Shown here: in pieces, positions 15,654 through 24,685 of the stretch
Layout: each line of letters starts with the position of its first letter
How positions within the stretch are numbered: position 1 is the first letter of the stretch
NCBI GenBank assembly: GCA_026400935.1
Contig: JAPLNX010000097.1
Span: forward strand, 1 to 38,108
From: Planctomycetia bacterium
Lineage (GTDB): Bacteria; Planctomycetota; Planctomycetia; Planctomycetales; Planctomycetaceae
Direction of reading: 5' to 3'
DNA length: 38,108 nt
The notes under the pieces: generated by a model
What the model was told of the DNA's origin: nothing
The model's input: only the letters and a program-made list of their open reading frames with translations
The model's database searches: none
Translations under genes and position numbers: made by a program

Positions 15654-17249
15654 ATGCGATTCATCGGACGAATCAAACAGATTGTTTCGATCACAGCCTT
15701 GTTCCTACTTATGGGCTGCGCGGTTAGTCCAGCGACACGATCGCAATGGCGTGTCCAGCGAATGCAGCCGGTACCGGCTGCTCCAATGCAGCCTGTTGTT
15801 CCTCCGAAGATGGTTCCGCAGCCAGTGTCACCGAGGCAATCAGCCCCGAAGTCGCCGGCTCCGAATGCGAACTCGCAACGATCGGGAGCCACGCCGCTTG
15901 TGAAAGAGAAACTGGTTCCAGATCCGACTGCTGATCCACAGGCAAAGTCCGCGCCGCGCTTGGGCAATCCGGGATCCACACAGGGGAACAAACGGAGTGG
16001 GAACACTCCAGACAGCAATCCTGTTCTGAGTGCCGAGAGTACTGTGCAACCGCAGACTCGGTTTAAGCCCGCCCCGCTTGGCTCGACGGCAGAAAGTGAT
16101 TCAGCTCAAGAGTTGAGAATTGAAGTTCGCTCTGCAAACAAGCCGAACGAAGATGTTTCTCCGCCGCGCTTGGGTTTTGAATCACTCGATGCACCGCATG
16201 ATTCGCCGTTGAAGATTGAAGTGAGGAGTAAGCGGCAACGTCCTCTCGGTGAAACGGTGACGTTTGACGTCGTTGTTACCAATGAGAGCGAGAACGTTCT
16301 GAAAGACGTGGTCATCGACGTTGATTTCGACCGTCAACTGGTCTTTCCGGGACACATGGAAAAGCAACTCCAGAAGAGCCTCGGAGAGTTGTTGCCAGGG
16401 CAATCGCATGAGATGCGGTTGACATTGGTCAGCAATCAACTCGGTCAACACACCTGTCGCTTCGAGGTCTCCGCCGACGGGCTTGATTCCGTGAAGCGGA
16501 CGATGGACGTTGCGTATGTCGAACCGAAGTTGCGGCTGCAATTGATCGGCCCAGCACAACGCACAGTCGGCAGTCGCGCAGAATTCACCATTAAAGTGGC
16601 GAACACATCTGAGCAACCGATTGACGATTTGAAAATCACACTCAACCATGACGCCTCGTTATCACCGCGGGAAGCCACCGGTGGTTATCAACGAGCGGCC
16701 ACCGCGCTGGTTTGGACATTGGGCCGGATCGCTCCTGGTGAAGGAGTACAGGTCCAAGCGGAATTCGACTGTCGGCAAATGGCCGAGAATGCTTGCGTTA
16801 CCGCGGAAGCCCGCAGTGACTCACTTTCTACTGAGGAAATCGAAACCTGCGTCACGGTTGTTGCAGTGCCGGGATTGCTTGACCTGCACATCTCCGATCG
16901 AACGGATCCGGTGAGAATTGGCGATCAAATCGAATACGAGGTGACCGTCCAAAACCTCGGACTGCAAGCAATCCGCGACGTCCAATTGGATTTGCAAACC
17001 TCAGAATATCTGAAGCTGGATACCTGCGATGCGGTTCTCGCTGACAAAGCAATCTCGTTGACGGAGATCCGCAACAATGGGCAACTCACGCTCGTGTTGC
17101 CAAGCTCAATGCCGAAAGATGCGATGCTCCGCTTGATCATCCGAGCGAAAGCCCTCAAGTCTGGTGACGCCGAACTGCGTGTGATTGCCACTCCTGGCGA
17201 GAACGGCACTGCCGTTGAGACGTCTGAGTTCACTTCGGTGAATCAGTAG
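15654..17249 (+). CDS. Lipoprotein with DUF11-like repeat domains
   Basis: The 531-residue protein begins with a lipoprotein signal peptide (basic RFIGRIKQ, hydrophobic core, lipobox LLMGC with Cys22), so it should be anchored in a membrane facing outwards. A Pro/Gln/Ser-rich linker (about 30-165) leads to at least three beta-sandwich repeats of the DUF11 / conserved-repeat type: LGETVTFDVVVTNESENVLK, VGSRAEFTIKVANTSEQPID and IGDQIEYEVTVQNLGLQAIR. The reading frame is open back to 15519, but that part overlaps a MITE-like repeat; the ATG at 15654 has a good GGAG at 15641-15644 and starts the signal peptide exactly. Likely role: cell-surface structural or adhesion protein. Partner unknown. Confidence 0.85.
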   Translation: MRFIGRIKQIVSITALFLLMGCAVSPATRSQWRVQRMQPVPAAPMQPVVPPKMVPQPVSPRQSAPKSPAPNANSQRSGATPLVKEKLVPDPTADPQAKSAPRLGNPGSTQGNKRSGNTPDSNPVLSAESTVQPQTRFKPAPLGSTAESDSAQELRIEVRSANKPNEDVSPPRLGFESLDAPHDSPLKIEVRSKRQRPLGETVTFDVVVTNESENVLKDVVIDVDFDRQLVFPGHMEKQLQKSLGELLPGQSHEMRLTLVSNQLGQHTCRFEVSADGLDSVKRTMDVAYVEPKLRLQLIGPAQRTVGSRAEFTIKVANTSEQPIDDLKITLNHDASLSPREATGGYQRAATALVWTLGRIAPGEGVQVQAEFDCRQMAENACVTAEARSDSLSTEEIETCVTVVAVPGLLDLHISDRTDPVRIGDQIEYEVTVQNLGLQAIRDVQLDLQTSEYLKLDTCDAVLADKAISLTEIRNNGQLTLVLPSSMPKDAMLRLIIRAKALKSGDAELRVIATPGENGTAVETSEFTSVNQ

Positions 17250-17283
17250 CACTTTATTTGACCACTATGAGCAGCCGATGTTT

Positions 17284-17343
17284 AAAAAAACGATTGCTGA
17301 AGCAAGGAGAAATCGGGTCCTGACCCTCCTCACTTCAACAATC
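17284..17343 (-). terminator. Intrinsic terminator for the RTX protein gene
   Basis: On the minus strand an 18-bp stem with three G-U pairs (GATTGTTGAAG...AGGAG with CTCCT...CTTCAGCAATC, 17292-17343) encloses a second GGGTC/GACCC stem and is followed by seven T (complement of 17284-17290). It lies 44 bases past the stop of the 17387-21970 gene. The plus strand lacks a proper T tract. Confidence 0.88.
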
Positions 17344-17386
17344 GCGATTCCGTTTTACTCACTCGATCAAGTGATAGACTTAGTGC

Positions 17387-20300
17387 CTAAACCAGCTTGG
17401 CGAGGATTGTCAGACTCAGTTGGAACGACTCTTTGATCTCTTCGACGGCACCGGTCACGATGTCCGTTCCTTGGTTTCCTGCGACGGTGTCGCTGCCACC
17501 TTGACCATCGACGTTGTCGTTGCCATTTCCACCGAGCAGTGTGTCGCGACCTGCACCACCTTTGAGCGTGTCGTTTCCATCACTGCCGAGAATGACGTCG
17601 TCACCATCGTTACCCAAAACGAGGTCATTCCCGTCACCTCCGCTGATTAAATCATTGCCGCTGTCGCCGAAAATCGTGTCGTTGCCATCATCGCCGAGGA
17701 TTGTGTCGTCACCGTTACCACCGTTGATGATGTCGTTGCCATGACCCCCGTCGAGATGGTCGTTGCCGTCTTGACCATCGAGTGTGTCATTGTCGGTGCC
17801 TCCATCGAGTGAGTCGTTACCCGCACCGCCAAGGAGGCTGTCGTTATCCGAACCGCCATCGAGACTGTCGTTGCCGTCCATGCCGTTGAGCGCATCGTCT
17901 CCGTTAAGCCCAATCAACGTATCGTTGCCCGAACCGCCGTTAATGACGTCGTTCAACAAGCCACCGGTCAGACTGTCATTGCCGTCGCCACCATCAATCG
18001 TTGCGATACCTGTCCCGCCGCCGATCACATCGTTACCGGCTCCACCTGACATTGAGTCATCACCGGCTCCTCCATTGATTGTGTCATTGCCGCCATTGCC
18101 AAGTATCGTGTCGTTGCCATCGCCGCCAAGTAGTGACTCACCACTGTCAGTACCGACCAGTGAGTCATTGCCCGCAGCACCGATCAATAGCAGTCGGATA
18201 TCACTAATTCCAGTTCCTGCGTCAGCGATGATGCGATCATTTCCGTTACCGCCATCGAGCTGCAGTTCGAGTGGAGACACACCGGTCAGATCATGCAATT
18301 CGAGGCGATCATTGCCACCGAGCCCCAAGACCTGCACTCGTTCGACATCACTCTCAATCGTTTGCAACGTTGAACCGGACGTGACTGTCAGTTTCTTGGC
18401 CACACTTTGGCCGACTTCAATCAGATCTTGCTTCGTCGTGCCCCGCACTTCGACGGTATCCGAGCCTTCGTTACCGTTGAGCAGATCGATGCCGTCTTTC
18501 GTGGTGGCAATTAACAGATCGTTCCCGGCGTTACCAAACAGAGTGTCTTTACCACCGCTGCCACGCAACGTGTCGTTGCCAGAACCACCGCCGACTGAGT
18601 CATTGCCCGCGCCCCCGAAAATGTTGTCGCGACCATCGCCACCGTCGATCGTGTCGTTGCCCGCTCCACCATTGATGAGGTCATTCCCCTCGCGTCCGAC
18701 CAATACGTCATCGCCGTCGCCACCGATCAACGTGTCACCGCCGAATAGATTTGCTCCGGGAGCACCTGCGAGATCAAACGCGAAGTTATCAATCGAGAAG
18801 CGATCGCCATCGACCACCAACGCACCAATCGTGAAGTCGAGAACCACGCGGCTGACTCCCGTCGTCCCCGTGTAAGCGAACGAGCCTTCCGCCGTCCCCT
18901 TAAGCGAACTTAGCACGACAGTCGAAGTCGAGATGACGTTGAGGCTCGCATCATACAACGTGACTTGTACGCCATTGACCACAAGGCTGTCAGCGTTCTT
19001 CCGAGCGACAGCGAAAGAAACATCCTTCGCGAGTGCCGCGAAATCGACGGTTAACACACCTGCTGTGCCACCTTCCAACACGGGACTGAGAAGGCCAACT
19101 GTTGTATTTACCGTGGGGCCATTGACCGAGCCGAAAGTGGCGTCCGTCGAATCGAATCCATCGACCTTGTAGTCGAACTGCGCGCCCTTCACGGTCACTC
19201 CATCTACCGGCCGTGACGACAGCTCATTGAAGTTGATCGTAGCGAGCGTCGGCGAAACCGGAGTCGCCGGAGTTGTGGTTGTCGGAGTCGTCGTCGGTGC
19301 CACAACGGCGACCGCCAACGGCTTAATGAATTGTCGTGTCGTGTTCGGCAACAGCCATCGTCCTGGCTGCACGGTCGAAGCGAGTGCCGCTCCGCTCGCA
19401 CCAACAGTGCTTCCCAACGGGGGAGGCGCGTATTGATCGGCTTGATTGATATCGACCTGATATCCTAAGTCCGCCATCGACGCGATCGTCACTCGACTCA
19501 GTGGGTTGCCGGTCGTGTTCAACGAACTGCTCATTAACTCGTTGCCGAACTTTGATTCTCGCCAATGAGCGTTGGCCGAGCCGGGACCGCCCACATTCTC
19601 AACTGGCACGTTCGGTTCTGAAGTATGGAATAACTTGTCGTATTCGGTCGTGGCTTGTGAGCCAAGGAAACGCGGATTCGTGGTGTTCGGAGCGACGAGT
19701 AAACCGCGTTGAATCCAGATAGTACCGAAGCCTAATGCGTGCCCCAGTTCGTGTAGGATCGTGTCTTCCAGCAGACCATTGGCTTCCAGTTGTGCCAAGT
19801 CCGCCGAATCAATGTCGATCGTCGCGAGTGCTGGCAACATCAATGAGTCTTGTCGTTGTACGTTGATCACAGTCTGACCCAACGTGCCGCCCAAGCCGTC
19901 GATCGGATGCACATTCACCTTCACCACGAGATCGTCGATCGTTCCTTGCCCCAGCACCACGACGTCAGGCAGATCACCCTTGATGATCGACTCCCATTTC
20001 GCTTCCGCATTGTCGAATGACACTCGTTGGCTCGTCGTCACCGAGGCGGGCAAATTCACCACGATGTCGAACTGCCCCGGATCAGTGAGCGGCACGCCCA
20101 CGTTGCCGACGTCGTCACCGCCAAATGCTGAGACCGCGAACGGCAACGTCAGCGTTTTCTGCAATTGACCACTGCGGCTGAAAATATCCAGCGCGGTCAA
20201 TGTACCGAACGGTGAAGCGGCCACGACATGACTCCCGCCGAGGAAGATCAGATCACCGACCACTCCGACACCCGCGTAAGTTCCCGCCGACTCTGTCGTG

Positions 20301-21970
20301 GGCGTGAAGCTGTTCGTGATCAGTCCCGTCAGCGGATTGATTTCCACCACGGAACGCCCCCCAGCGACCGTCGCCACTAAGCGATCGGGGTCGAGAATCC
20401 CCGCTAATCCGCCGAGCAAATTCGTTCCCGGGTTCACTACGTTGACGTCAATCACATTGACGACGCCGTTGCTCGCCGGATCGAACACTAGAATGTCGTC
20501 ATTGAACGAATCTTGGATATAAATCATACCAGCTAAGGCGGCGAGTCCGTCGTATCGCTGGTTGCTCGGTCGTGGAATCTCGGTCGCGTGCAGCACAATG
20601 CCAGTATCCGGATTCAACTCGAACAACAGGTTCGTCCCGAAACCATTTAAGAAGAACAGGCTCTTGCCGTCGTATGCCAACGCATCGCCGCTGGCATTGA
20701 TCGGCTCCGGTGCCGCAAAGCGATTGATCACAGCTCCCGTTGAGGGATTGAGTTCAACGATCGCATCTCTGCCATCATCGGCAATCGCAAATAGTCGAGC
20801 AGTTAGCGGTGCCGCCTGCGGCGGATCGATAGGTGCGTCACCCGCATCCGCGAAATCATTTCCAGTACCACCATCCAGCAGATCGAAGCCCGCTCCGCCA
20901 TACATGGTGTCGCTGCCAGACTGGCCCTTCAGTTGGTCATCCCCAGCGTTTCCTTCCATCAAATCCCGGCCCGCGCCGCCCAGCAAGGTGTCGTCACCGT
21001 CGTTCCCTTGTATCGTATCGTTACCCGCTGCTCCGATCAGAGAGTCATCGCCGACACTGCCGACGATTGAGTCACCGTCCGCTCCGCCGTCGAGCGTGTC
21101 GTTGTCGGTTCCTCCTTCGAGCGTATCGAAGCCATCGTTCCCGAGGATCGAGTCGTTCCCTGCTCCGCCTGTCAATGAATCGTTTCCAGCACCACCGAAA
21201 ATCACGTCGTTTCCAGCACCGCCGTCAATCGTGTCGAGCCCCATCATGCCGTTCAAAGTGTCGTTGCCGAGCCCGCCGATTAGCAAATCTTCACCGTCAC
21301 CACCAATCACGCTGTCGTTCCCGGCTCCGGCATCAACCGTGTCGTTGCCATCATGAGCGTCGATCGTGTCGTTTCCAGTGCCGCCGTTGATGCTGTCGTT
21401 TCCATCTTCGCCGAGCAGACTGTCGTTGCCACCGGCTCCGATGATCGTGTCGTTGCCGTCGCCACCCAGAACAGTCGAGTCGCCATTCTGGCACGTGATG
21501 AGATCATCACCGTGATTGCCGTAAAGCGTCTCATCAATGTCGATACTGCCGAGGATTGTGTCCGCACCATGACCAGCATCAACCTTGATCCCGGCCAGAT
21601 TCGGGTAAGTCAAACTTCCGACCGAACTGAGGTCGATCGAGTTTTGCAGGTTGCCTCCCTGCACGACGATCGACGTGACTGCTGTCGTCGGTACGCTTTC
21701 GACAGTGGAGGCGACGATTCCGTTGATCAGAACCCGCACCGTTTGAGTGCCGTTAGTCGTGACTGAACTGACTTGGATGTTCTCATTGGAATCCGAGATC
21801 ACATTCAGTTCGTTGTTGATGAGCAGCGCCGTCGCGGACAGCAGCGACCGACTTTCCAAGCCCTCCAACTGACCAGCGACTGGCCCTTGTACCATGCGAC
21901 GTCGCATTGGCTGACCCTCACGTGTGGTGATTCGAGACTTAACCGCATCCAACCAAGACAAAAATCGCAT
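17387..21970 (-). CDS. Giant RTX-type calcium-binding repeat protein with leishmanolysin-like metallopeptidase domain
   Basis: 1,527 residues. The N-terminus has no ordinary signal peptide but contains GLESRSLLSA, a variant of the planctomycete LEPRxLL motif thought to direct surface proteins. Then come a first block of RTX nonapeptides (GGxGxDxxx, about 145-380), a beta-propeller-like segment (about 385-650), and a peptidase segment with the zinc motif HELGHALGFG (His740, Glu741, His744), a distal histidine in NAHWRESKF (His802) and a following ELMSSS that can serve as Met-turn. This spacing is the metzincin/leishmanolysin pattern. A Thr/Pro linker (about 885-910), a beta-sandwich (about 910-1070) and a second, longer RTX block (about 1085-1500) complete it. 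RTX repeats bind calcium and fold outside the cell. Terminator at 17284-17343. Likely a secreted or surface protease; substrate unknown. Confidence 0.88.
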   Translation of the reverse strand: MRFLSWLDAVKSRITTREGQPMRRRMVQGPVAGQLEGLESRSLLSATALLINNELNVISDSNENIQVSSVTTNGTQTVRVLINGIVASTVESVPTTAVTSIVVQGGNLQNSIDLSSVGSLTYPNLAGIKVDAGHGADTILGSIDIDETLYGNHGDDLITCQNGDSTVLGGDGNDTIIGAGGNDSLLGEDGNDSINGGTGNDTIDAHDGNDTVDAGAGNDSVIGGDGEDLLIGGLGNDTLNGMMGLDTIDGGAGNDVIFGGAGNDSLTGGAGNDSILGNDGFDTLEGGTDNDTLDGGADGDSIVGSVGDDSLIGAAGNDTIQGNDGDDTLLGGAGRDLMEGNAGDDQLKGQSGSDTMYGGAGFDLLDGGTGNDFADAGDAPIDPPQAAPLTARLFAIADDGRDAIVELNPSTGAVINRFAAPEPINASGDALAYDGKSLFFLNGFGTNLLFELNPDTGIVLHATEIPRPSNQRYDGLAALAGMIYIQDSFNDDILVFDPASNGVVNVIDVNVVNPGTNLLGGLAGILDPDRLVATVAGGRSVVEINPLTGLITNSFTPTTESAGTYAGVGVVGDLIFLGGSHVVAASPFGTLTALDIFSRSGQLQKTLTLPFAVSAFGGDDVGNVGVPLTDPGQFDIVVNLPASVTTSQRVSFDNAEAKWESIIKGDLPDVVVLGQGTIDDLVVKVNVHPIDGLGGTLGQTVINVQRQDSLMLPALATIDIDSADLAQLEANGLLEDTILHELGHALGFGTIWIQRGLLVAPNTTNPRFLGSQATTEYDKLFHTSEPNVPVENVGGPGSANAHWRESKFGNELMSSSLNTTGNPLSRVTIASMADLGYQVDINQADQYAPPPLGSTVGASGAALASTVQPGRWLLPNTTRQFIKPLAVAVVAPTTTPTTTTPATPVSPTLATINFNELSSRPVDGVTVKGAQFDYKVDGFDSTDATFGSVNGPTVNTTVGLLSPVLEGGTAGVLTVDFAALAKDVSFAVARKNADSLVVNGVQVTLYDASLNVISTSTVVLSSLKGTAEGSFAYTGTTGVSRVVLDFTIGALVVDGDRFSIDNFAFDLAGAPGANLFGGDTLIGGDGDDVLVGREGNDLINGGAGNDTIDGGDGRDNIFGGAGNDSVGGGSGNDTLRGSGGKDTLFGNAGNDLLIATTKDGIDLLNGNEGSDTVEVRGTTKQDLIEVGQSVAKKLTVTSGSTLQTIESDVERVQVLGLGGNDRLELHDLTGVSPLELQLDGGNGNDRIIADAGTGISDIRLLLIGAAGNDSLVGTDSGESLLGGDGNDTILGNGGNDTINGGAGDDSMSGGAGNDVIGGGTGIATIDGGDGNDSLTGGLLNDVINGGSGNDTLIGLNGDDALNGMDGNDSLDGGSDNDSLLGGAGNDSLDGGTDNDTLDGQDGNDHLDGGHGNDIINGGNGDDTILGDDGNDTIFGDSGNDLISGGDGNDLVLGNDGDDVILGSDGNDTLKGGAGRDTLLGGNGNDNVDGQGGSDTVAGNQGTDIVTGAVEEIKESFQLSLTILAKLV

Positions 21971-22331
21971 AGCCCCGCCCTTGGGAAATGTGTGAGTCCC
22001 AGCTACGTGTCCGTGTTGCCGACTTCATCGCTCGACGTTGACCGTCGATCCGACTGAACGCCGAACAACACGACCGCCCTTTGATCGTCATTCTTGATCA
22101 GCCTTTCCGGACCGTTTGATTCACTACAAACGGAAAAGTCGAACTATTCGATACGATCAGGGGGCATCTAAGCGGTAATTCTTCGCTAGTTTGCCAGGTC
22201 GGCGTTTTCGCAAAGCGTGGTAGCCACCCAAACTACCTCCCCTGCCAGGCTCAGAATCCTCTTGGTCGAAATTCTCTACCCCTGCTAGATTCCGCCGCCT
22301 TTTCAAGTTTCTGCCGACAAGGATTGTCCGA
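21971..22331. other. Divergent intergenic region
   Basis: 361 bases between the minus-strand RTX gene and the plus-strand L,D-transpeptidase gene. It must hold both promoters. I see no tRNA, no strong inverted repeat and no protein gene; consensus promoter boxes could not be assigned with confidence. Confidence 0.5.
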
Positions 22332-23621
22332 ATGACTCGCTGGTTCTCACTGACCAAGGTGCTCACTGTCGCCATTTTGGGCTTCGCTGGCTTCGTTGTA
22401 TTTCGCAGCGGTTGGATTCCAGTCGAATTTGGAGGAACCGAAACCGGCTCGGTCATTGATGCCGACTCAAAAGTCCGTCATGCCAATTATGACGCGGACG
22501 GGCTCGCCCCGGATTTTGAACCAGGGGACTCCGTGCAGCCCATCGATGTCTGTGGAGTTCCCAACGGAGTGTTGTCCGAACAATCCGAACCTGAACTCGA
22601 AGAGGCCGTCATCGAAAGGCCAGAACTCAGAGCAACATCGTCGCTCCGCGCACCGAAGTTGCTTGAGCTTCCCGAAGCGGACGAACCTCAACCCCGCCTA
22701 ATCAGTCCATCTGGCATTGCTCAACCCAGCACTCGTCGCTCGCGTTCGACTTTACAGTTGGTCTCCGAAGAACTGCCCGCCGCTACCGAACCAGCTACGA
22801 AGAGCGAACGTGTCGAAAAGAAGGAAACGTCATCTGCAGTTGAAGAACAGTTCGACGCGCCGCCCGAACCAACGACCGTTGAATCACCCAGTGAACCAGC
22901 CGTTCGCATCGCGAAGAAGCCAGAAGATAAAGAACCGGCGATCGACCTGAGCCTTATCGACCGACAATTCCAAGAAGGAAAACTCGTCGAAGCTCACAAA
23001 GCTCTATCGAAGATCTACTGGCAACAGCCTGACCAACGAACTCGTATCCAAGAACGGATCGATGCTTCCGCGAAGGCGATTTACTTCTCGCCGCAACGAC
23101 ATATTCAAGAGCCATATGTCGTGCAGTCAGGTGATCAACTTCGCAAGATCGCGTCGAAGTACCACGTCCCTTGGCAGTACATTGCGAAGCTCAATCGCAC
23201 CGATCCGAAACGCATTCGAGAAGGCCAAAAGCTCAAGGTCATCGATGGCCCGTTCGGTGGTGTCGTAACGCTTAGCGATTTTGAACTCGTCATTCATCAT
23301 CAAGGACAATACGTCCGCAGCTATCGAGTCTGCATCGGCAAGGACGGCTCAAGCCCAGTCGGCAAGTTCAAAATACTCAACAAAGTCGCTAACCCGCAGT
23401 ACACCGACCCCGACGGAAAAGTCTTCTCCGGTAACGATCCCAAGAACCCGCTTGGTAAGTTCTGGCTCGACCTGGGTGAAAGCTACGGCATTCACGGCAC
23501 CATCGAACCCAACTCCATCGGCAAAGCCGAATCCCGCGGCTGCATCCGACTCATCAACGAGGATGTCGCCGAAATCTACGACATCCTCGATGTGAGTTCT
23601 GAGGTCATCATCCGCGAGTAA
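22332..23621 (+). CDS. LysM-containing L,D-transpeptidase (YkuD)
   Basis: The 429-residue protein has an N-terminal membrane anchor (VLTVAILGFAGFVVFRSGW, about 9-28), a long Glu/Pro-rich low-complexity stretch (about 50-200), a LysM peptidoglycan-binding domain at about 262-304 (YVVQSGDQLRKIASKYHVPW to KLKVI) and a YkuD catalytic domain at about 312-428. The active-site signature is complete: His388 in YGIHGT and Cys404 in SRGCIRL. Such enzymes cross-link peptidoglycan 3-3 or attach proteins to it in the periplasm. The ATG at 22332 follows AAGGA. It is monocistronic, facing away from the RTX gene. Confidence 0.92.
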   Translation: MTRWFSLTKVLTVAILGFAGFVVFRSGWIPVEFGGTETGSVIDADSKVRHANYDADGLAPDFEPGDSVQPIDVCGVPNGVLSEQSEPELEEAVIERPELRATSSLRAPKLLELPEADEPQPRLISPSGIAQPSTRRSRSTLQLVSEELPAATEPATKSERVEKKETSSAVEEQFDAPPEPTTVESPSEPAVRIAKKPEDKEPAIDLSLIDRQFQEGKLVEAHKALSKIYWQQPDQRTRIQERIDASAKAIYFSPQRHIQEPYVVQSGDQLRKIASKYHVPWQYIAKLNRTDPKRIREGQKLKVIDGPFGGVVTLSDFELVIHHQGQYVRSYRVCIGKDGSSPVGKFKILNKVANPQYTDPDGKVFSGNDPKNPLGKFWLDLGESYGIHGTIEPNSIGKAESRGCIRLINEDVAEIYDILDVSSEVIIRE

Positions 23622-23760
23622 AGATTCGTTGTGAACCCATTCAGTCTCGAACGTGACGGGGATTGCTGACCGACAAAACCCTGATTGTGCTGATCCGTTC
23701 CAGGCAGTGGAAGCGATAGGGACGCCTGAGGCTCTCCCCGTCTCAACTCTATTGCTCAAT

Positions 23761-24106
23761 GTTCCCAAAGCGTTCTGCAAGATTCACGACCTCGACTTGC
23801 AAGCGGCTGGCATTCCGAAATGTGACGACCAAAGTCCTACGATCGCCGTTCGCGCTTTGGGGTACACTGTCGGAACGAATCTCTCGAAGGCCGTAATCGC
23901 ACCGAAAATTGCTCAAACGGTGATGTGGAATTCAAGCATCGATCTGACACATTGCTGGCCATTTCGTCGAACGACGAGTTCGCTGAGACGATCGACGTAA
24001 CCTCTATTGCTGGCAACGAAAAACGCTCGTTGCCACATGCTGACAACGAGCGTCATGAAGGGTGGCTAATCGGACTTGAACCGACGACCCCCAGATCCAC
24101 AATCTG
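23761..24106 (+). pseudogene. Decayed tyrosine-recombinase C-terminus (older island integrase)
   Basis: The frame around 23761-23990 is clearly homologous to the C-terminal catalytic part of the intact integrase at 33775-35559. VGTNLSKAVIAPKIAQ aligns with FGTNLSKAGVSPRVAQ, SSIDLT is identical, and AGIPKCDD aligns with AGIAKKDD. Catalytic positions are lost: HALRHTF has become RALGYTV, MRHSS has become MWNSS, and the Tyr region is deleted. After a frameshift near 23955 the homology resumes as TLLAISSNDEFAETIDVTS and runs into the 118-bp repeat. This is the right end of an earlier element that used the same tRNA site. Confidence 0.8.
23989..24106. repeat. Distal attachment-site repeat of the tRNA-His island (copy 1)
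   Basis: 118 bp identical to 35396-35513 except at 24033 (C against T at 35440). It holds, on the minus strand, the 46-nt 3' part of tRNA-His (24061-24106: anticodon arm, T arm, acceptor 3' strand) and the tRNA terminator hairpin, in which the single change creates a C-A mismatch. The identity ends exactly at the 5' side of the anticodon stem. Confidence 0.93.
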
Positions 24107-24374
24107 CGGAGTCAGGATTGCAAACGCTGATTGTGAAGAGAGTTGCGATAACGACAAAATCGCGTTGCACCACCGGTTGCACCAGAACCGCAGCCGGAAG
24201 CAAAAGAAGTCGGATGACGACCGAGCCGAGCCGAAGAACTCGAACTCGCTGCCGATCAAGGCGGATTCGTTTTCTGCCGCACTGGCGATGATTGCTTCAT
24301 TGCCGTTGTCGGATGCTGAGAAGGCGGACGCGGTGCGGCGGTTGATGGCTGAGCAAGAGACCGTCGAGAGATGA
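24107..24374 (+). other. Open frame continuous with att repeat; predicted C-terminal tail of the integrase in the excised circle
   Basis: The frame that encodes the integrase C-terminus in the right-hand repeat stays open when followed through the left-hand repeat into this DNA, to TGA 24372-24374. The tail ends in a conserved block, SLPIKADSFSAALAMIASLP then DAEKADAVRRLMAEQ. Joining the integrase frame at the repeat to this segment gives a whole number of codons (669), so an excised circle would encode a 668-residue integrase instead of 594. No independent start or ribosome binding site is apparent upstream, which fits a tail rather than a free gene. Confidence 0.55.
24245..24357 (+). repeat. 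113-bp direct repeat, copy 1 (SLPIKADSF block)
   Basis: About 93% identical to 26522-26634 (8 differences). Read in the SLPIK frame, six differences are synonymous and two are conservative (Ala/Ser, Ser/Thr), so both copies appear to have been kept as coding sequence. The pair brackets the first A-B-C cassette. Confidence 0.85.
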
Positions 24375-24685
24375 GCGTTTGAGTGGCTCGAATGCGAGAA
24401 CGATCTTGGCAGACATCTCATTGCACGACATCGAAGTGGGCGACGTGGTGACACGGTTGGGAGCCGTCGAGTCGATTCCGAAATCACGATAGAAGGAAAC
24501 AAACGCGGAATGTCGAACGTTGTTGGATGCTGAAAAGGCTGCGCAGTTTGGCGGTTAGTCAAATTCTCGCTTCCAAACGGGTGTAGATAGCCCCAGAATC
24601 CGCCGTGTTGACGGTTTTCTTTAATCAAAATAGAGTCCGACCACGTTACGAGTGCCTGGACTTCAAGCCTATCGGATCTGATTCG
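24375..24685. other. Intergenic region upstream of cassette 1
   Basis: About 310 bases with no convincing gene. The frame of the next gene is open from 24605, but no ribosome binding site supports a start there. It presumably contains the promoter of cassette 1. Confidence 0.4.

Noticed and set aside
17784..18875. Long plus-strand open frame (363 codons) rich in Pro and Ser
   Set aside because: It is the antisense of the RTX repeats; the PSPP-type periodicity is the reverse complement of GGxGxD codons. The same applies to 20562-21356 and 29696-30352.
17420..21540. Regular short-period repeats that could suggest a CRISPR array
   Set aside because: The period is that of RTX nonapeptides (27 bases) in a continuous coding frame, with no conserved repeat/unique spacer alternation and no cas genes.
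23655..23742. GACGGGGA ... TCCCCGTC inverted arms, possible third small palindromic element
   Set aside because: Arms of 8 bp (11 of 14 when extended) around a 72-base spacer are weak, and no second copy is seen in the window.
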